This document shows positions 52,406-61,571 of a stretch of 64,000 nucleotides of DNA, one piece after another; position 1 is the first letter of the stretch; each line of letters starts with the position of its first letter. Source of the stretch: Planotetraspora sp. A-T 1434. Its GTDB lineage: Bacteria; Actinomycetota; Actinomycetes; Streptosporangiales; Streptosporangiaceae. The notes below the pieces were generated by a model. It was given only the letters and a program-made list of their open reading frames with translations, searched no databases and was not told the DNA's origin. The position numbers and the translations under genes were made by a program. The stretch spans positions 310,001 to 374,000 of the forward strand of contig NZ_JAOEGB010000002.1 of NCBI RefSeq assembly GCF_025420585.1. Direction: 5' to 3'.

Positions 52406-52717
52406 CTACTCGTCTTCTGGGAAGTCCGCCTCATCAAAGATGTTGATCAGTTGGAACTGGGGTGGATTCACGTCTGGCAGGAAACGGACCATTACCACTC
52501 ATGTCTCGCGTGGCCGAAACGCTTTCAGTGGACGACCCGGCTGATCGTTTGCCAAGTCCTCAGGGTCGTACCACCGTGATGTCCACGTTCCATCGGCGAT
52601 TGTGCGGAGCAGTTCCTTGACGAGCTGGTGATCTCCCTCCTTCGGCTTGGCCGAGTCCCACCAGTCTGCGAGCACTCGTCCGCTCTCCGGATGGAGCCGC
52701 AGTACCGCCATGGTCAC
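52406..52717 (-). pseudogene. Small gene with in-frame TGA
   Basis: The frame from GTG 52717 (or ATG 52711) encodes MAVLRLHPESGRVLADWWDS to PLKAFRPRET, meets TGA at 52499-52501, and continues in the same frame as VVMVRFLPDVNPPQFQLINI then FDEADFPEDE to TAG at 52406. The continuation looks protein-like and ends 15 bp from the convergent int gene. Probably one 103-codon gene with a nonsense change, possibly TGG to TGA. Overlaps the upstream partner gene by four bases. Confidence 0.6.
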
Positions 52718-53025
52718 TCCACGAGTCGGTTAAGCACCTCTTCGACGTCCAGCGACTCACCGGATTCGGCACTGCCACTGGTGTTTCTCAGCGCTTCCGC
52801 ATAGGCGGGAATACCCCGCAGATGAACGGTCGCGAGGAGATTCTTCGCGAAAGCTACGAGATGGTCAACATCGTTGGTTCGTTCGAAGGCGAGGGCTGCG
52901 CGATACGAGTTACGCAGAAGTGCTCTTTGTTCAGACAGTCGAAGACCATCAATCGTCTCCATTGCCCGTTCAACCGCAGGATCATCATAAGAAACGGATC
53001 CGGGCGAGAGGAATTCATGTTTCAT
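52714..53025 (-). CDS. Hypothetical protein, first of a two-gene cassette
   Basis: 103 residues, ATG preceded by GGAGGAGTAGGG. Helical: GLRLSEQRALLRNSYRAALA, DVDHLVAFAKNLLATVHLRG, then an acidic tail LDVEEVLNRLVE. Coupled (GTGA overlap) to the interrupted gene downstream. The size and overlap recall toxin-antitoxin or other cargo pairs, but neither protein has a recognised domain. Confidence 0.65.
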   Translation of the reverse strand: MKHEFLSPGSVSYDDPAVERAMETIDGLRLSEQRALLRNSYRAALAFERTNDVDHLVAFAKNLLATVHLRGIPAYAEALRNTSGSAESGESLDVEEVLNRLVE

Positions 53026-53370
53026 GTCGCCCTACTCCTCCGTGGGACTTCGTCTTGTGGCTATTGGGAGTGCGGAGCATTCGGTTGACACGCCAAGGCG
53101 ACAACAGCCGATCCTGAGACGGACAATCTTCTAACCCCAGCACATCGAACGTCTATTCGATCCGACAGTACTCCCCGTCACTGACAGATGCCACTGCCTT
53201 GCCAAGCCACCCTTGCGCATCATGAGGGCTCGTGGACCCTTTTCAACCTGATTGCTTCGGACGTGAACCAGCCAGAGGTGGGAGGTGTCATGGTGATCCA
53301 CTACGGGATGTGCCCCAACTGTGCCCTGATCTTGATTGATCAGGCTTCAGGGCCAGCTCAGACGGGGTGA
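53026..53370. other. Right-end gap before attR
   Basis: No firm gene in 345 bp. A plus-strand frame 53188-53370 could encode 60 residues with a CPNC motif, but there is no ribosome binding site, so I leave it uncalled. Region probably carries integrase arm sites of attP. Confidence 0.35.
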
Positions 53371-53401
53371 GGGCGGACGAGTCGGCCTGTAGGCCGGGTT
53401 C
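53371..53401. repeat. attR (31-bp, inside the rnpB 3' end)
   Basis: Identical to attL at 38729-38759. It forms the last 31 nt of the RNase P RNA on the minus strand, so integration keeps rnpB whole. Confidence 0.9.
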
Positions 53402-53770
53402 TGTGATCAGCCTTGGCTGATCGGCGGCCATCCATCTAGGACCGCCGTTGCCGACGGCCTCAAGCGGTCTACCCGCGCGGCTCGGGCGGGCAGCCCTCGA
53501 ACGTCGCGCGCGGGACGCTTCCAGGGAAGCGTCCCTTCTTGACCTTGCTCCGGGTGGGGTTTACCGAGCCGCCCACGTCGCCGTGGGCGCTGGTGGTCTC
53601 TTACACCACCCTTTCACCCTTACCCCCGCGAAGGGGGCGGTCTGCTCTCTGTGGCACTGTCCCGCGGGTCACCCCGGGTCGGCGTTACCGACCACCCTGC
53701 CCTGTGGAGCCCGGACCTTCCTCGGCAGAGCACGAAGCTCTGACGCGGCCGCCCGGCCGGCTCGTCCGCC
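53371..53770 (-). ncRNA. rnpB: RNase P RNA (type A)
   Basis: About 400 nt on the minus strand. The 5' end GGCGGACGAGCC pairs with the 3' GACTCGTCCGCC as helix P1. The conserved core is plain: GAGGAAGGTCCGGGCTCCAC, GGGTGACCCGCGGGACAGTG, CCACAGAGAGCAGACCGCC. A -10-like TAGGGT lies about 9 nt upstream of the 5' end. It is the catalytic RNA that matures tRNA 5' ends. Its 3' end is the integration site of the AICE. Confidence 0.97.
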
Positions 53771-53888
53771 GTAATAGAAACCCTATCGGCTTACGCGCTC
53801 ATTCCCCGCCAGGCAAAGCCTTGCCCGCATCGCCGCTTCTCTCACGTCTCTTCGGACGCTTGGCATGGGATGCGCGGCGGAGGGCCGA

Positions 53889-55250
53889 TCAGTGGGCCTC
53901 CTGGAAGGCGCGGCCGGCCGGGGTCGCGACGCCGTTGCCATGGAACAGGCCGCTGCTGGGGCCGGTGTCCGAGGTGCCCAGGCCGAACCAGGCGTAGCGA
54001 TGCACGTACGGCAGGCCGGCCAGCATCGTGGTGGAGGCGGTGACGAACGCGGCCTGCTGCGCCTCCGTGGGGAAGCGGACGCCGTGGGAGAAGTCGATCA
54101 GCGCGTACTCGGTGAGCCAGATCGGCTTGTGATAGCGCTCGTACACGGCTTGCAGATAAGACTTGAGCTGCCCGACCGCCGCCTCCGTGCGGAAGTCTCC
54201 GCCGTACCAGTGCAGGCTGACGAAGTCGACGCGGTAGCCGCGCTGGGCCGCTCCGGACATGAAGCGATCCAGCCAGCCCCCCGGCCTGTCGCCGCCGTAG
54301 GCGACGGCGGGGCTGCCCACCACACGACCGGCTGCCATGAGCTTGGGCCACAGGGACAGCGCCTTGTCCACTGACATGTTGGACTGTTCGGCCATGTCTG
54401 GCTCGTTGAAACCGAGCAGGTAGGGTCCGGCGCTCTTCGCCTCGGCGAGCGTCTTGTCGGTGACGCTGCCGGCTCCCCAGATCAGGGGGACGAACTCGGA
54501 CCCCTTGGGTGTGGTGATGCCGTCATGATTCGAGGACCAGGTGTAGTACCAGCTCGCACCCGACTTGGCCAGCGCCTCGCTGACTCCGGTCATCTTCCAC
54601 ACGCCCACCCCCTTCTTGCCGGACGCCGCCGAAGGGCCGGTCGGCGCGGGCGTGGCCGGAGCTGTGCTCGGATTGGAGCTCGGTGCGGGCTTCGTCGGGG
54701 TCGCGCTCGGAGCGGGGGTGGCCGACGTCTGTCCGAAGGCCTGGAACTCCCATAGCGAGACGCCGTACGGGGTGGCCCGCTTGGTGGTGTAGAGCCGGAC
54801 GTAACGGCCGGTGGCCGACACGTTGACCGTCTGCACGCCTCCTCTGCCGGAGGTCGTGGCGTACAGCGTCGTCCAGGATTTACCGTCGGCGGAGCTCAGA
54901 ATCTTGAAGTGGGTGGCATAGGCGCGCTCCCATTTCAGTACGACCTTCGTGATGGCGGTGGACTTTCCCAGGTCCACCTGCAGCCACTGCGGGTCGCTGA
55001 ACCTGCTGGACCAGCGTGTGCCGTCGTTGCCGTCCACCGCGGCCGCCGCCGAGAGATCGCCCCGCTCGGACGAGGAGGCGACCACCGGGCGGCCTTGTGA
55101 AATCGGAGCATCGGCCGCATGGGCCGGGAGTATGCCGTTCACCAGGGAGCCGCCCAGGAAGATCGGGAGAACGCCGGCGACCGCGACATGACGCATCCGC
55201 CGGGCCGCCACACCAGCCGGCGCGGCAGCCGCCGGAACAGTCTCACTCAT
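53889..55250 (-). CDS. Secreted GH128-like glycosidase with discoidin-type CBM
   Basis: A 453-residue secreted enzyme. Signal peptide (about 18-45, ending PAHA). F5/F8 type C (CBM32-like) domain at about 50-175: VVASSSERGDLSAAAAVDGN, WLQVDLGK, YVRLYTTKR. Pro/Ser/Thr linker (about 180-210). Catalytic domain with GFNEPD (acid/base Glu) and IWLTEYA (nucleophile Glu), as in Asl1/GH128 beta-1,3-glucanases. Likely attacks fungal or plant glucan (inference). The ATG at 55250 gives the signal peptide its proper length. Confidence 0.88.
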   Translation of the reverse strand: MSETVPAAAAPAGVAARRMRHVAVAGVLPIFLGGSLVNGILPAHAADAPISQGRPVVASSSERGDLSAAAAVDGNDGTRWSSRFSDPQWLQVDLGKSTAITKVVLKWERAYATHFKILSSADGKSWTTLYATTSGRGGVQTVNVSATGRYVRLYTTKRATPYGVSLWEFQAFGQTSATPAPSATPTKPAPSSNPSTAPATPAPTGPSAASGKKGVGVWKMTGVSEALAKSGASWYYTWSSNHDGITTPKGSEFVPLIWGAGSVTDKTLAEAKSAGPYLLGFNEPDMAEQSNMSVDKALSLWPKLMAAGRVVGSPAVAYGGDRPGGWLDRFMSGAAQRGYRVDFVSLHWYGGDFRTEAAVGQLKSYLQAVYERYHKPIWLTEYALIDFSHGVRFPTEAQQAAFVTASTTMLAGLPYVHRYAWFGLGTSDTGPSSGLFHGNGVATPAGRAFQEAH

Positions 55251-55542
55251 GATTTCAGTGCCCTTCGTAGAGCGGTCCGGGGGTTTCGAGGCTGGCGGGA
55301 ACGCATGTGCCGCCATAGAGGAGACCGGCGCTCCGATCGCGGACAACGAAAACCTCGGAAGTAGTTCGCGGGGTTTGGGTGGCCCGCAGAGATCCGGCGC
55401 GCCGAGTACGCTCTGGTCCCCCGTTGTCCGCTACGCCGCCGAGGTCCGACAGGCCACGTTCGTCATGGGTTCGCCCCAGTCGCCCGCCACCCTGCCGTAC
55501 GGACAGGGGTCGCGATCAGGGGGCCGACGAAGGAGATGCGGA

Positions 55543-56742
55543 TCAGCGCAGGTGGGCGGTGTCGTTGAGCGCCCGGACCACGGCAGGCCCATCAGCGTAG
55601 TACTCGATCAGCGAAAGGCAGGCCAGATCGAGATGCATGCGATAAAGCGCCTGCGGAGGCGCCATCAGGGCGAACCGTACGAGCATCTTGATCGGCGTCA
55701 CATGGGACACCGCGAGCACGGTCTTACCCTCGTGGGCCTTGACGATCCGGTCCCTGGCCCGGTCGACTCGATGCGCCGTCGTCGCGAAGCTCTCACCGCC
55801 CGGCGGGGGCACGTCGGGGTCCGCCAGCCAGGCGGCCAGCTCATCGGGCCACCGCTCCTGGATCTCGGCGAACGTGTGCCCCTCCCACGCGCCGAAGTCG
55901 GTCTCGCGGAGATCGTCCTCCACTGACACGGGCAGGCCGGTCCGGGCCGCCACCGCCTCCGCGGTCTGCCGGGCGCGCAGCAGGGGGGAGCTGACGATCA
56001 CTTCGATCTCGTACGGCTTGCCGGACAGGCGTACGGCGGCGGCCTCCGCCTGGGCCACGCCGTTCGCTGTGAGGGCGGGGTTGCCCCGGCCGGAGAACCG
56101 CTTCTCGATGGACAGCGGGGTCTCACCGTGCCTGAGCAGGAGCAGCGAGGTGGCCGTCCTGGTGGGACGGGCCATCCAGCCGGTGCCACGCCCGGCCCGG
56201 ACGCCGGGCCCCTGGGCGCCGGGCGGTTCGAACAGGGCGTCCGGCTGTCGCTCGAACGAGGACGTCACCGACGCGGACGTGGTCGCTGAGGTGCTCGCCG
56301 AAATGGTTTTGGCCTGCCACTTCTCGCCCCGGGCGGCGGCGTCCATGGCCTCGTTGGCCAGGCGGTCGGCGTGGCTGTTCTGCTCGCGGGGGATCCACTT
56401 CCAGTTGACCCGGAAGCGCCGGGCCAGGGCGGCGCCCTCCAGAGCGAGCGGCCGCAGACCCTCGTGCTTGACCTTCCAGCGGCCGGCCATCTGCTCGATG
56501 ACGAGCTTGGAGTCCATCCGGACCTCGACGGGCTCGCCTTCGGCGCCGAGGGCCAGCAGTGCCTGAAGTCCGGCGATCAGCCCGCGATACTCGGCCACGT
56601 TGTTGGTCGCGGTGCCGATCGACTCGGCGGCCTCCGCGAGGACCTGGCCCGCGGGGTCCTTCACGACCGCGCCGTATCCGGCGGGTCCGGGGTTGCCCCG
56701 GGACCCGCCGTCAGCCTCGACGACGAACTTCACGCCGGCCAA
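55543..56742 (-). CDS. Bifunctional RNase H / acid phosphatase
   Basis: A 399-residue fusion like mycobacterial Rv2228c. RNase HI domain (1-140): EADGGSRGNPGPAGYGAVV, AEYRGLIAGLQ, MDSKLVIEQM, SHADRLANEA supply the acidic active site. A disordered linker (140-190) leads to a histidine phosphatase domain: LLLLRHGETP, ETDFGAWEGHTF, VLAVSHVTPIKM. In mycobacteria the phosphatase acts as alpha-ribazole phosphatase-like (family knowledge). Last gene of a minus-strand block with the zinc-ribbon and Nif3 genes. Confidence 0.93.
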   Translation of the reverse strand: MAGVKFVVEADGGSRGNPGPAGYGAVVKDPAGQVLAEAAESIGTATNNVAEYRGLIAGLQALLALGAEGEPVEVRMDSKLVIEQMAGRWKVKHEGLRPLALEGAALARRFRVNWKWIPREQNSHADRLANEAMDAAARGEKWQAKTISASTSATTSASVTSSFERQPDALFEPPGAQGPGVRAGRGTGWMARPTRTATSLLLLRHGETPLSIEKRFSGRGNPALTANGVAQAEAAAVRLSGKPYEIEVIVSSPLLRARQTAEAVAARTGLPVSVEDDLRETDFGAWEGHTFAEIQERWPDELAAWLADPDVPPPGGESFATTAHRVDRARDRIVKAHEGKTVLAVSHVTPIKMLVRFALMAPPQALYRMHLDLACLSLIEYYADGPAVVRALNDTAHLR

Positions 56743-56768
56743 AACGCCCCCAGATCCTTAACGGCCGT

Positions 56769-57506
56769 TCACAGGCCCGACTCGGCCGTCCGGACCAGGA
56801 TCCGGCGGCACTCCTCGCAGCGGACCACCTCGTCCGGTGCGGCGGCCCGGATGCGGTTGAGGTCGGCGATGGACAGGGTCGTGCGGCAGCCGAGGCACCG
56901 GCCGCCGTGCAGCATCGCGGCGCCGACGCCCGACTGCTCGCGCAGCTTCTCGTACAGCGCCAGCAGGTCGGCGGGGATGCCGGCGATCGAGGCGCGCTTG
57001 CCCTGAAGCTCGGCGGCGTCCTTGTCGATCTCCGCGAGGGCGGCGTCGCGGCGGTCCTCGGCGGCGGCCAGCGTGCCGCTGACCTTGTCGCGCTCCGACT
57101 TGAGCGTCGCCACCTGGGCGTCGGCGGCCTCACGACGCTCCATGATCTCCAGCACGACCTCTTCCAGGTCTCCCTGCCGCCGCCGGAGCGAGGCGATCTC
57201 CGACTGGAGGCTCGCCAGGTCCTTGGGCGAGGACACCTGGCCGGAGTCGAGGCGGTTCTGGTCGCGCTCGGCCCGGGTGCGGACGGCGTCCACGTCGGAC
57301 TCGGCCTTGGCCTGATCCCTGGCGAGGTCACCCGCCTCGGTCTCGGCGCCGATCGCCTGGGTGGCGAGCTGTGCCACCTTCTTGGACAGCTCCTCGATCT
57401 CGGCGAGCTCGGGCAGGGTGCGGCGGCGATGCCTCAGCCGGTCGAGACCCGCATCCAGCTCCGCCAGATCGAGCAGACGCTTCTGTGCTTCCGGTGCGGC
57501 CTTCAT
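56769..57506 (-). CDS. Coiled-coil C4 zinc-ribbon protein
   Basis: 245 residues from ATG 57506. A long coiled coil (about 5-185) is followed by a C4 zinc ribbon (GRCLGCRTTLS and VRCEECRRILV). This family is conserved in bacteria next to Nif3 and RNase H genes; CT398-like homologues interact with sigma54 or flagellar proteins in other bacteria. Here it sits between those two genes, 8 bp after the Nif3 gene, and is likely co-transcribed. Confidence 0.9.
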   Translation of the reverse strand: MKAAPEAQKRLLDLAELDAGLDRLRHRRRTLPELAEIEELSKKVAQLATQAIGAETEAGDLARDQAKAESDVDAVRTRAERDQNRLDSGQVSSPKDLASLQSEIASLRRRQGDLEEVVLEIMERREAADAQVATLKSERDKVSGTLAAAEDRRDAALAEIDKDAAELQGKRASIAGIPADLLALYEKLREQSGVGAAMLHGGRCLGCRTTLSIADLNRIRAAAPDEVVRCEECRRILVRTAESGL

Positions 57507-57514
57507 CCCTATCC

Positions 57515-58381
57515 TCAAGGTCTTCGCGTGTCCAGGTCTGTTGCGGTGTCTGGTGCGGTCGCCGTCCACGCGTCCGTGACGACGTCCGAGATGCGCGCCT
57601 CAACAGTAATGCCCCTGGCCCGCAACGCTGACGTCAGACGTCCGGCGGCGTCGGCCAGCCAGGGCCATTCGGTGGCCCAGTGCGAGGCGTCGATCAGCGC
57701 CGGCCCGTCCCCGGCCTCCATGTGCTCGCTGGCGGGGTGGTGGCGCAGGTCGGCGGTGAGGAAGACGTCGGCCCCGGCGGCGCGAGCCGTACTGAGAAGG
57801 GAATCCCCCGCTCCCCCGCTCACCGCGATCGTCTCGACCGGGCGTTCGAGGTCGCCGGCCACCCGCAGTGGGCCGGCCGTACGGGGAAGGCCCGACGCGG
57901 CCCGGGCGGCGAACTCCCGCAGGGACACGGGCGACGGCAGGGTCCCGATGCGGCCGAGCCCGCGGCGCGGGTCGGCCGGAGAGGGCTGCAGCGGGCGGAG
58001 GGCGGAACGCAGCCCCACGGCGCGCGCGAGCGCGTCGGAGACCCCGGGATCGGCGACGTCGGCGTTGGTGTGCGTCGTGTAGAGCGCGACGTCGTTCCTG
58101 ATCAGCCGGTGGATGACGCGGCCCTTGAAGGTGGTGGCGGCGACGCTCGTGGTCCCGCGGAGATAGAGGGGGTGATGCGTGACGATCAGGTCGGCGCCCC
58201 ATTCGAGCGCCTCGTCCGCCACCACCGCGACGGGGTCGACCGCGAACAGGACCTTCCGTACGGCCGCCGCCGGATCGCCGCAGACGAGGCCCACCGCGTC
58301 CCAGGGCTCGGCCCAGGACGGGTCGTACATCGCCTCCATCTCGGCGACGACCTCGGCCAGGGAGCAGGAGATCGATGACAC
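57515..58381 (-). CDS. Nif3-like dinuclear metal protein (DUF34)
   Basis: 288 residues from GTG. Metal-binding motifs THHPLYLRG (His-His), THTNADVA and the C-terminal DASHWATEWP are present, as in the YbgI/NIF3 hexamers. Proposed GTP cyclohydrolase-like or metal-insertase roles are unsettled. Begins the minus-strand operon Nif3 / zinc ribbon / RNase H-phosphatase. Divergent from the dipeptidase operon. Confidence 0.92.
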   Translation of the reverse strand: MSSISCSLAEVVAEMEAMYDPSWAEPWDAVGLVCGDPAAAVRKVLFAVDPVAVVADEALEWGADLIVTHHPLYLRGTTSVAATTFKGRVIHRLIRNDVALYTTHTNADVADPGVSDALARAVGLRSALRPLQPSPADPRRGLGRIGTLPSPVSLREFAARAASGLPRTAGPLRVAGDLERPVETIAVSGGAGDSLLSTARAAGADVFLTADLRHHPASEHMEAGDGPALIDASHWATEWPWLADAAGRLTSALRARGITVEARISDVVTDAWTATAPDTATDLDTRRP

Positions 58382-58492
58382 CCGCGCAGACTACCGCGCT
58401 CCCAGCCGGGCTCCGGGGAAGGGAACTCAGGGAAGGGCAGGGCGGACAAGAAATCGCCACTCGGAGCGCCGGTGCGGGAGAGGTAACGTCAC

Positions 58493-59578
58493 ATGAAGGC
58501 TCCCGCCGCCAGGAAGGACTCCGACGTGCCCGTTGATCAGCTCAGTGACCTCCACGCGGACGCGGTCGTCGCCGACGCGCACAACGACCTCCTCATGGCG
58601 GTCTCCGCCCGGCCTCCCCGGATGTGGGCCTCGTTCTTCCGGGACCAGTGGCTTCCGCAACTCGTGGCGGGCGGCGTCAACGTGCAGGTCCTGCCGGTGT
58701 TCATCGACGACCAGTACCGGCCTGAGGGCGCGCTGCGCCAGACGCTCCGCATGATCGAGTGCGCGCACGTCCTGGCCGAGGGCAACCCGGAGGCGGTGCG
58801 GATCTGCTACGACGGGCAGCAGATCGACGAGGCGCTCGCTCTCGGGAGGATCGCCCTGGTGCTGGCCATGGAGAGCATGCCCGGCATCGGCGACAGCGTC
58901 GAGCTGATCCCGACCGTGCACCGGCTCGGCGTCCGCGTGGCCTCCATCGCCCACTGGGACCGTACGGCTCTCGCCGACGGCAGCGGGCAGGACGGCACCG
59001 GCTCGCGGCTGACGAGCCACGGCGTTGAGGCCCTCCAGGAGATGGAACGGCTCGGCATGATCTTCGACGTGTCCCACCTGGGCGCCTCCGGCGTCGGGCA
59101 CGTCCTGGAGATCGCCACCCGGCCGGTCATCGCCACGCACTCCTCCGCGCGGGCGCTGCGTGACCACCACCGCAACCTGACCGATGACCAGCTCAGGGGG
59201 ATCGCGGCCAACGGCGGCGTGGTGTGCGTCAACTTCCTCGCGGCGTTCCTCACCGTGGACGCGCGCAGCGCCACGATCGACCACCTGGTCGACCACATCG
59301 AGCACGTCGCGGGTGTCGCGGGCATCGACCACGTCGGTCTCGGCCCGGACTTCATCCGCGAGGTCCACCGCGACCTGACTCCGCCCTGCTGCGAGGGTTT
59401 CGGCCTCGGCGAGATCGACTCGGCCGCGGCGATTCCCGGCCTGGACGGCCCGCGCGGCCTGCCCATGGTGACCGAGGCGCTGCTCAAGCACGGGTTCTCC
59501 GAGGAGGAGATCGTCAAGATCCTCGGCGGCAACGTGATGCGCCTGTTCCGCGCCGAGCTGGGCCGGGCCCGGCCGTGA
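58493..59578 (+). CDS. M19 membrane-dipeptidase-family dipeptidase
   Basis: A 361-residue zinc dipeptidase without a signal peptide. HxD motif in VVADAHNDLL, the Glu region LAMESMPGI, His in FDVSHLG and THSSARALRDHHRN, and Asp in GLGPDFI. M19 enzymes cleave dipeptides with a D-residue at the C-terminal position. It is the first gene of a four-gene operon; its stop overlaps the next start (GTGA), so translation is coupled. Confidence 0.92.
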   Translation: MKAPAARKDSDVPVDQLSDLHADAVVADAHNDLLMAVSARPPRMWASFFRDQWLPQLVAGGVNVQVLPVFIDDQYRPEGALRQTLRMIECAHVLAEGNPEAVRICYDGQQIDEALALGRIALVLAMESMPGIGDSVELIPTVHRLGVRVASIAHWDRTALADGSGQDGTGSRLTSHGVEALQEMERLGMIFDVSHLGASGVGHVLEIATRPVIATHSSARALRDHHRNLTDDQLRGIAANGGVVCVNFLAAFLTVDARSATIDHLVDHIEHVAGVAGIDHVGLGPDFIREVHRDLTPPCCEGFGLGEIDSAAAIPGLDGPRGLPMVTEALLKHGFSEEEIVKILGGNVMRLFRAELGRARP

Positions 59579-60765
59579 ACCTCGGCGGTATGCCGGTCGG
59601 CCCGCCGGACGAGTCGCTGGCGGACATGCTGGCCGACCTCGAGGAGCTCGTCCTCTGCGAGTCGTACTCCGCCGACCACGAGGCCGTGGCCAGCAGCGCG
59701 CGGGTGGTCGCCGCGCAGGGACGCCGGGTGCTCCAGGCCGAGCCGGAGACGGCGGTGATCGGCGGGGTGACCCACCTGCGCTGGTCGTTCGGCACGCCGA
59801 AGGTGCTGCTGCTCGGCCACCACGACACCGTCTGGCCGATCGGCTCGCTCCGCGACCACCCCTGGTCCGTCGTGGACGGGGTGGCGAGGGGGCCGGGCGT
59901 CTTCGACATGAAGGCCGGGCTCGTGCAGCTCTTCCACGCGGTCGCCTCGCTGCCGTCGCCGGACGGGATCACGGTGCTCGTCGTGGGCGACGAGGAGCTC
60001 GGCTCACCGACCTCCCGTCCGCTCATCGAGTCGATCGCGTCGGAGTGCGGGGCGGCGTTCGTGCTGGAGGCCAGCGCGGACGGCGGCGCGCTCAAGGTCG
60101 CACGCAAGGGCGTCTCGCGCTACGAGCTCGTGGTGTACGGCAAGGCCGCCCACGCGGGGCTCGAACCCGAGCTGGGGATCAACGCCGGAGTCGAGCTGGC
60201 CCACCAGATCCTCGCGGTCAACGACATCGCCCGGCAGGTCGAGTCGTCCTCCCAGGCGGGCGTGGTGTCGGTGACCCCGACCCTGATGTCGGCCGGGACC
60301 AGCACGAACACGGTTCCGGCGGTGGGACGGGTCGCGATCGACGTCCGGGTGCCGGACGTCGCGGCGCAGGAGCGCGTGGACGAGCTCATGCGCGGCCTGA
60401 CTCCCCGCACTCCCGGGACACGCCTGGAGCTCCGCGGCGGCCCCAACCGGCCGCCCCTGGAAGCGTCGGCCTCGGCGGCGCTCTTCGAGGTCGCCACGAG
60501 GATCGCCGGCGGTCTCGGCATTGGACCTCTCCGGGGAGTCTCCGTGGGCGGCGGCTCCGACGGCAACTTCACGGCCGGGGTCGGCTGCCCCACGCTCGAC
60601 GGCCTCGGCGCGGTCGGCGGCGGCGCCCACGCCGCCGAGGAGCATGTCGTCGTGGCCGAGATGCCGGTCCGCGCCAGGCTCGTCGCCGCCCTGGCGGCCG
60701 AGGTGCTCAGCAGCGGCCCCGGCGGCGGCCCCGGCAGTGTCCTCAACGGGGAGCCGGCCAGATGA
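59575..60765 (+). CDS. M20-family metallopeptidase / N-acyl-amino acid deacylase
   Basis: 396 residues from GTG 59575 (ATG 59590 possible). The zinc sites are visible: GHHDTVWPIG, GVFDMKAG, VVGDEELGSPTS (catalytic Glu), VSVGGGSDGNF and GGGAHAAEEHV. The dimerisation domain lies in the middle. Closest to carboxypeptidase G2/ArgE-type enzymes. In its operon it would remove the acyl group from an N-acyl-L-amino acid. Coupled to both neighbours by four-base overlaps. Confidence 0.92.
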   Translation: MNLGGMPVGPPDESLADMLADLEELVLCESYSADHEAVASSARVVAAQGRRVLQAEPETAVIGGVTHLRWSFGTPKVLLLGHHDTVWPIGSLRDHPWSVVDGVARGPGVFDMKAGLVQLFHAVASLPSPDGITVLVVGDEELGSPTSRPLIESIASECGAAFVLEASADGGALKVARKGVSRYELVVYGKAAHAGLEPELGINAGVELAHQILAVNDIARQVESSSQAGVVSVTPTLMSAGTSTNTVPAVGRVAIDVRVPDVAAQERVDELMRGLTPRTPGTRLELRGGPNRPPLEASASAALFEVATRIAGGLGIGPLRGVSVGGGSDGNFTAGVGCPTLDGLGAVGGGAHAAEEHVVVAEMPVRARLVAALAAEVLSSGPGGGPGSVLNGEPAR

Positions 60766-61571
60766 CGGACCCGGCCAGGCAGGCCGAAGAGGCGGCGATC
60801 CGGAGCGGGGTGGAGCTCAGGGAGCTGCACGACATCGCCGACTTCGAGCGGGTCGTCCGGCTGTTCGACGACATCTGGCACCCCGGCCCCGCCAACCCTC
60901 CGGCCACCGTGGAGCTGATGCGGGCGCTCTCCCACACCGGGAACTACGTCGCCGGGGCCTTCGACGGCGCGGTTCTCGTGGGAGCCTCCGCCGGGTTCCT
61001 CGCGGGGCCCCCGGGCGAGGTGCTGCACTCCCAGGTGACCGGGGCGGTCAAGCGCGGCGCGGGGTTCGCGCTCAAGCTCCATCAGCGGGCCTGGGCCCTC
61101 CGGCGGGGCATCGCCCGCGTCACCTGGACCTACGACCCGCTCGTACGGCGCAACGCCCACTTCAACATGGCCAAACTGGGGGCCCGGCCGGAGGAGTACC
61201 TGCCGGACTTCTACGGGGCGATGGCCGACGCGATAAACGTGGGCGACGAGTCCGATCGCGTGCTGGCGGTCTGGCGGCTGAGCGAGCGCCATGTCGTGGC
61301 GGCCTGCGACGGCATGCCGTACCGGCCGGAGATCCCGGCGGACGCGGTGGTCGGCGTGGCGGCGCGGGAAGGGCGGCCGTCGATCGGCACGACGGACGGG
61401 GGCGTCGTGCTCGTGGCGCTCCCCGGGGACATCGAGGCGCTCCGCCGCCAGGACCCGGGCGGCGCCAAGGCGTGGCGGCATGCCGTACGGGACGTGCTGG
61501 GCGGGATGATGGCGCGGGGCGCCCGGGTGACGGGCTTCGCGGAGGGCTGCTACGTGGTGGAGCGCGCATGA
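60762..61571 (+). CDS. GNAT acyltransferase of the racemase operon
   Basis: 269 residues from ATG 60762, overlapping the M20 stop (ATGA). GNAT-like features: LRELHDIADFERVVRLFDDIW, VAGAFDGAVLVGASAGFLAG and RGIARVTWTYDPLVRRNAHFNMAKLGA. This YitI-like type accompanies N-succinylamino acid racemases, where it acylates D-amino acids with succinyl-CoA or acetyl-CoA. The acyl donor is not readable from sequence. Overlaps the racemase start. Confidence 0.85.
   Translation: MTDPARQAEEAAIRSGVELRELHDIADFERVVRLFDDIWHPGPANPPATVELMRALSHTGNYVAGAFDGAVLVGASAGFLAGPPGEVLHSQVTGAVKRGAGFALKLHQRAWALRRGIARVTWTYDPLVRRNAHFNMAKLGARPEEYLPDFYGAMADAINVGDESDRVLAVWRLSERHVVAACDGMPYRPEIPADAVVGVAAREGRPSIGTTDGGVVLVALPGDIEALRRQDPGGAKAWRHAVRDVLGGMMARGARVTGFAEGCYVVERA

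Larger units (their letters stand above)
38729..53401. mobile_element. AICE (pSAM2-like integrative element) inserted in rnpB
   Basis: About 14.7 kb bounded by an exact 31-bp direct repeat (38729-38759 and 53371-53401). The right copy is the 3' end of the RNase P RNA gene. The module order is ParB-like protein, hypotheticals, regulator and operator, small activator-like protein, FtsK-type translocase, SpdB-like DUF2637 protein, small proteins, Nudix, RepSA, Xis, Int. This is the hallmark of actinomycete integrative and conjugative elements, which transfer double-stranded DNA through one FtsK-like protein. All core genes look intact, so it may still be mobile. The integrase gene is near the right end. 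Confidence 0.93.

Noticed and set aside
53188-53370. A 60-residue plus-strand frame next to attR
   Set aside because: No ribosome binding site and no recognisable sequence beyond one CPNC; left uncalled.
53776-53888. tRNA gene as alternative integration site
   Set aside because: No cloverleaf or TTC loop pattern; the duplicated sequence maps to the rnpB 3' end instead.
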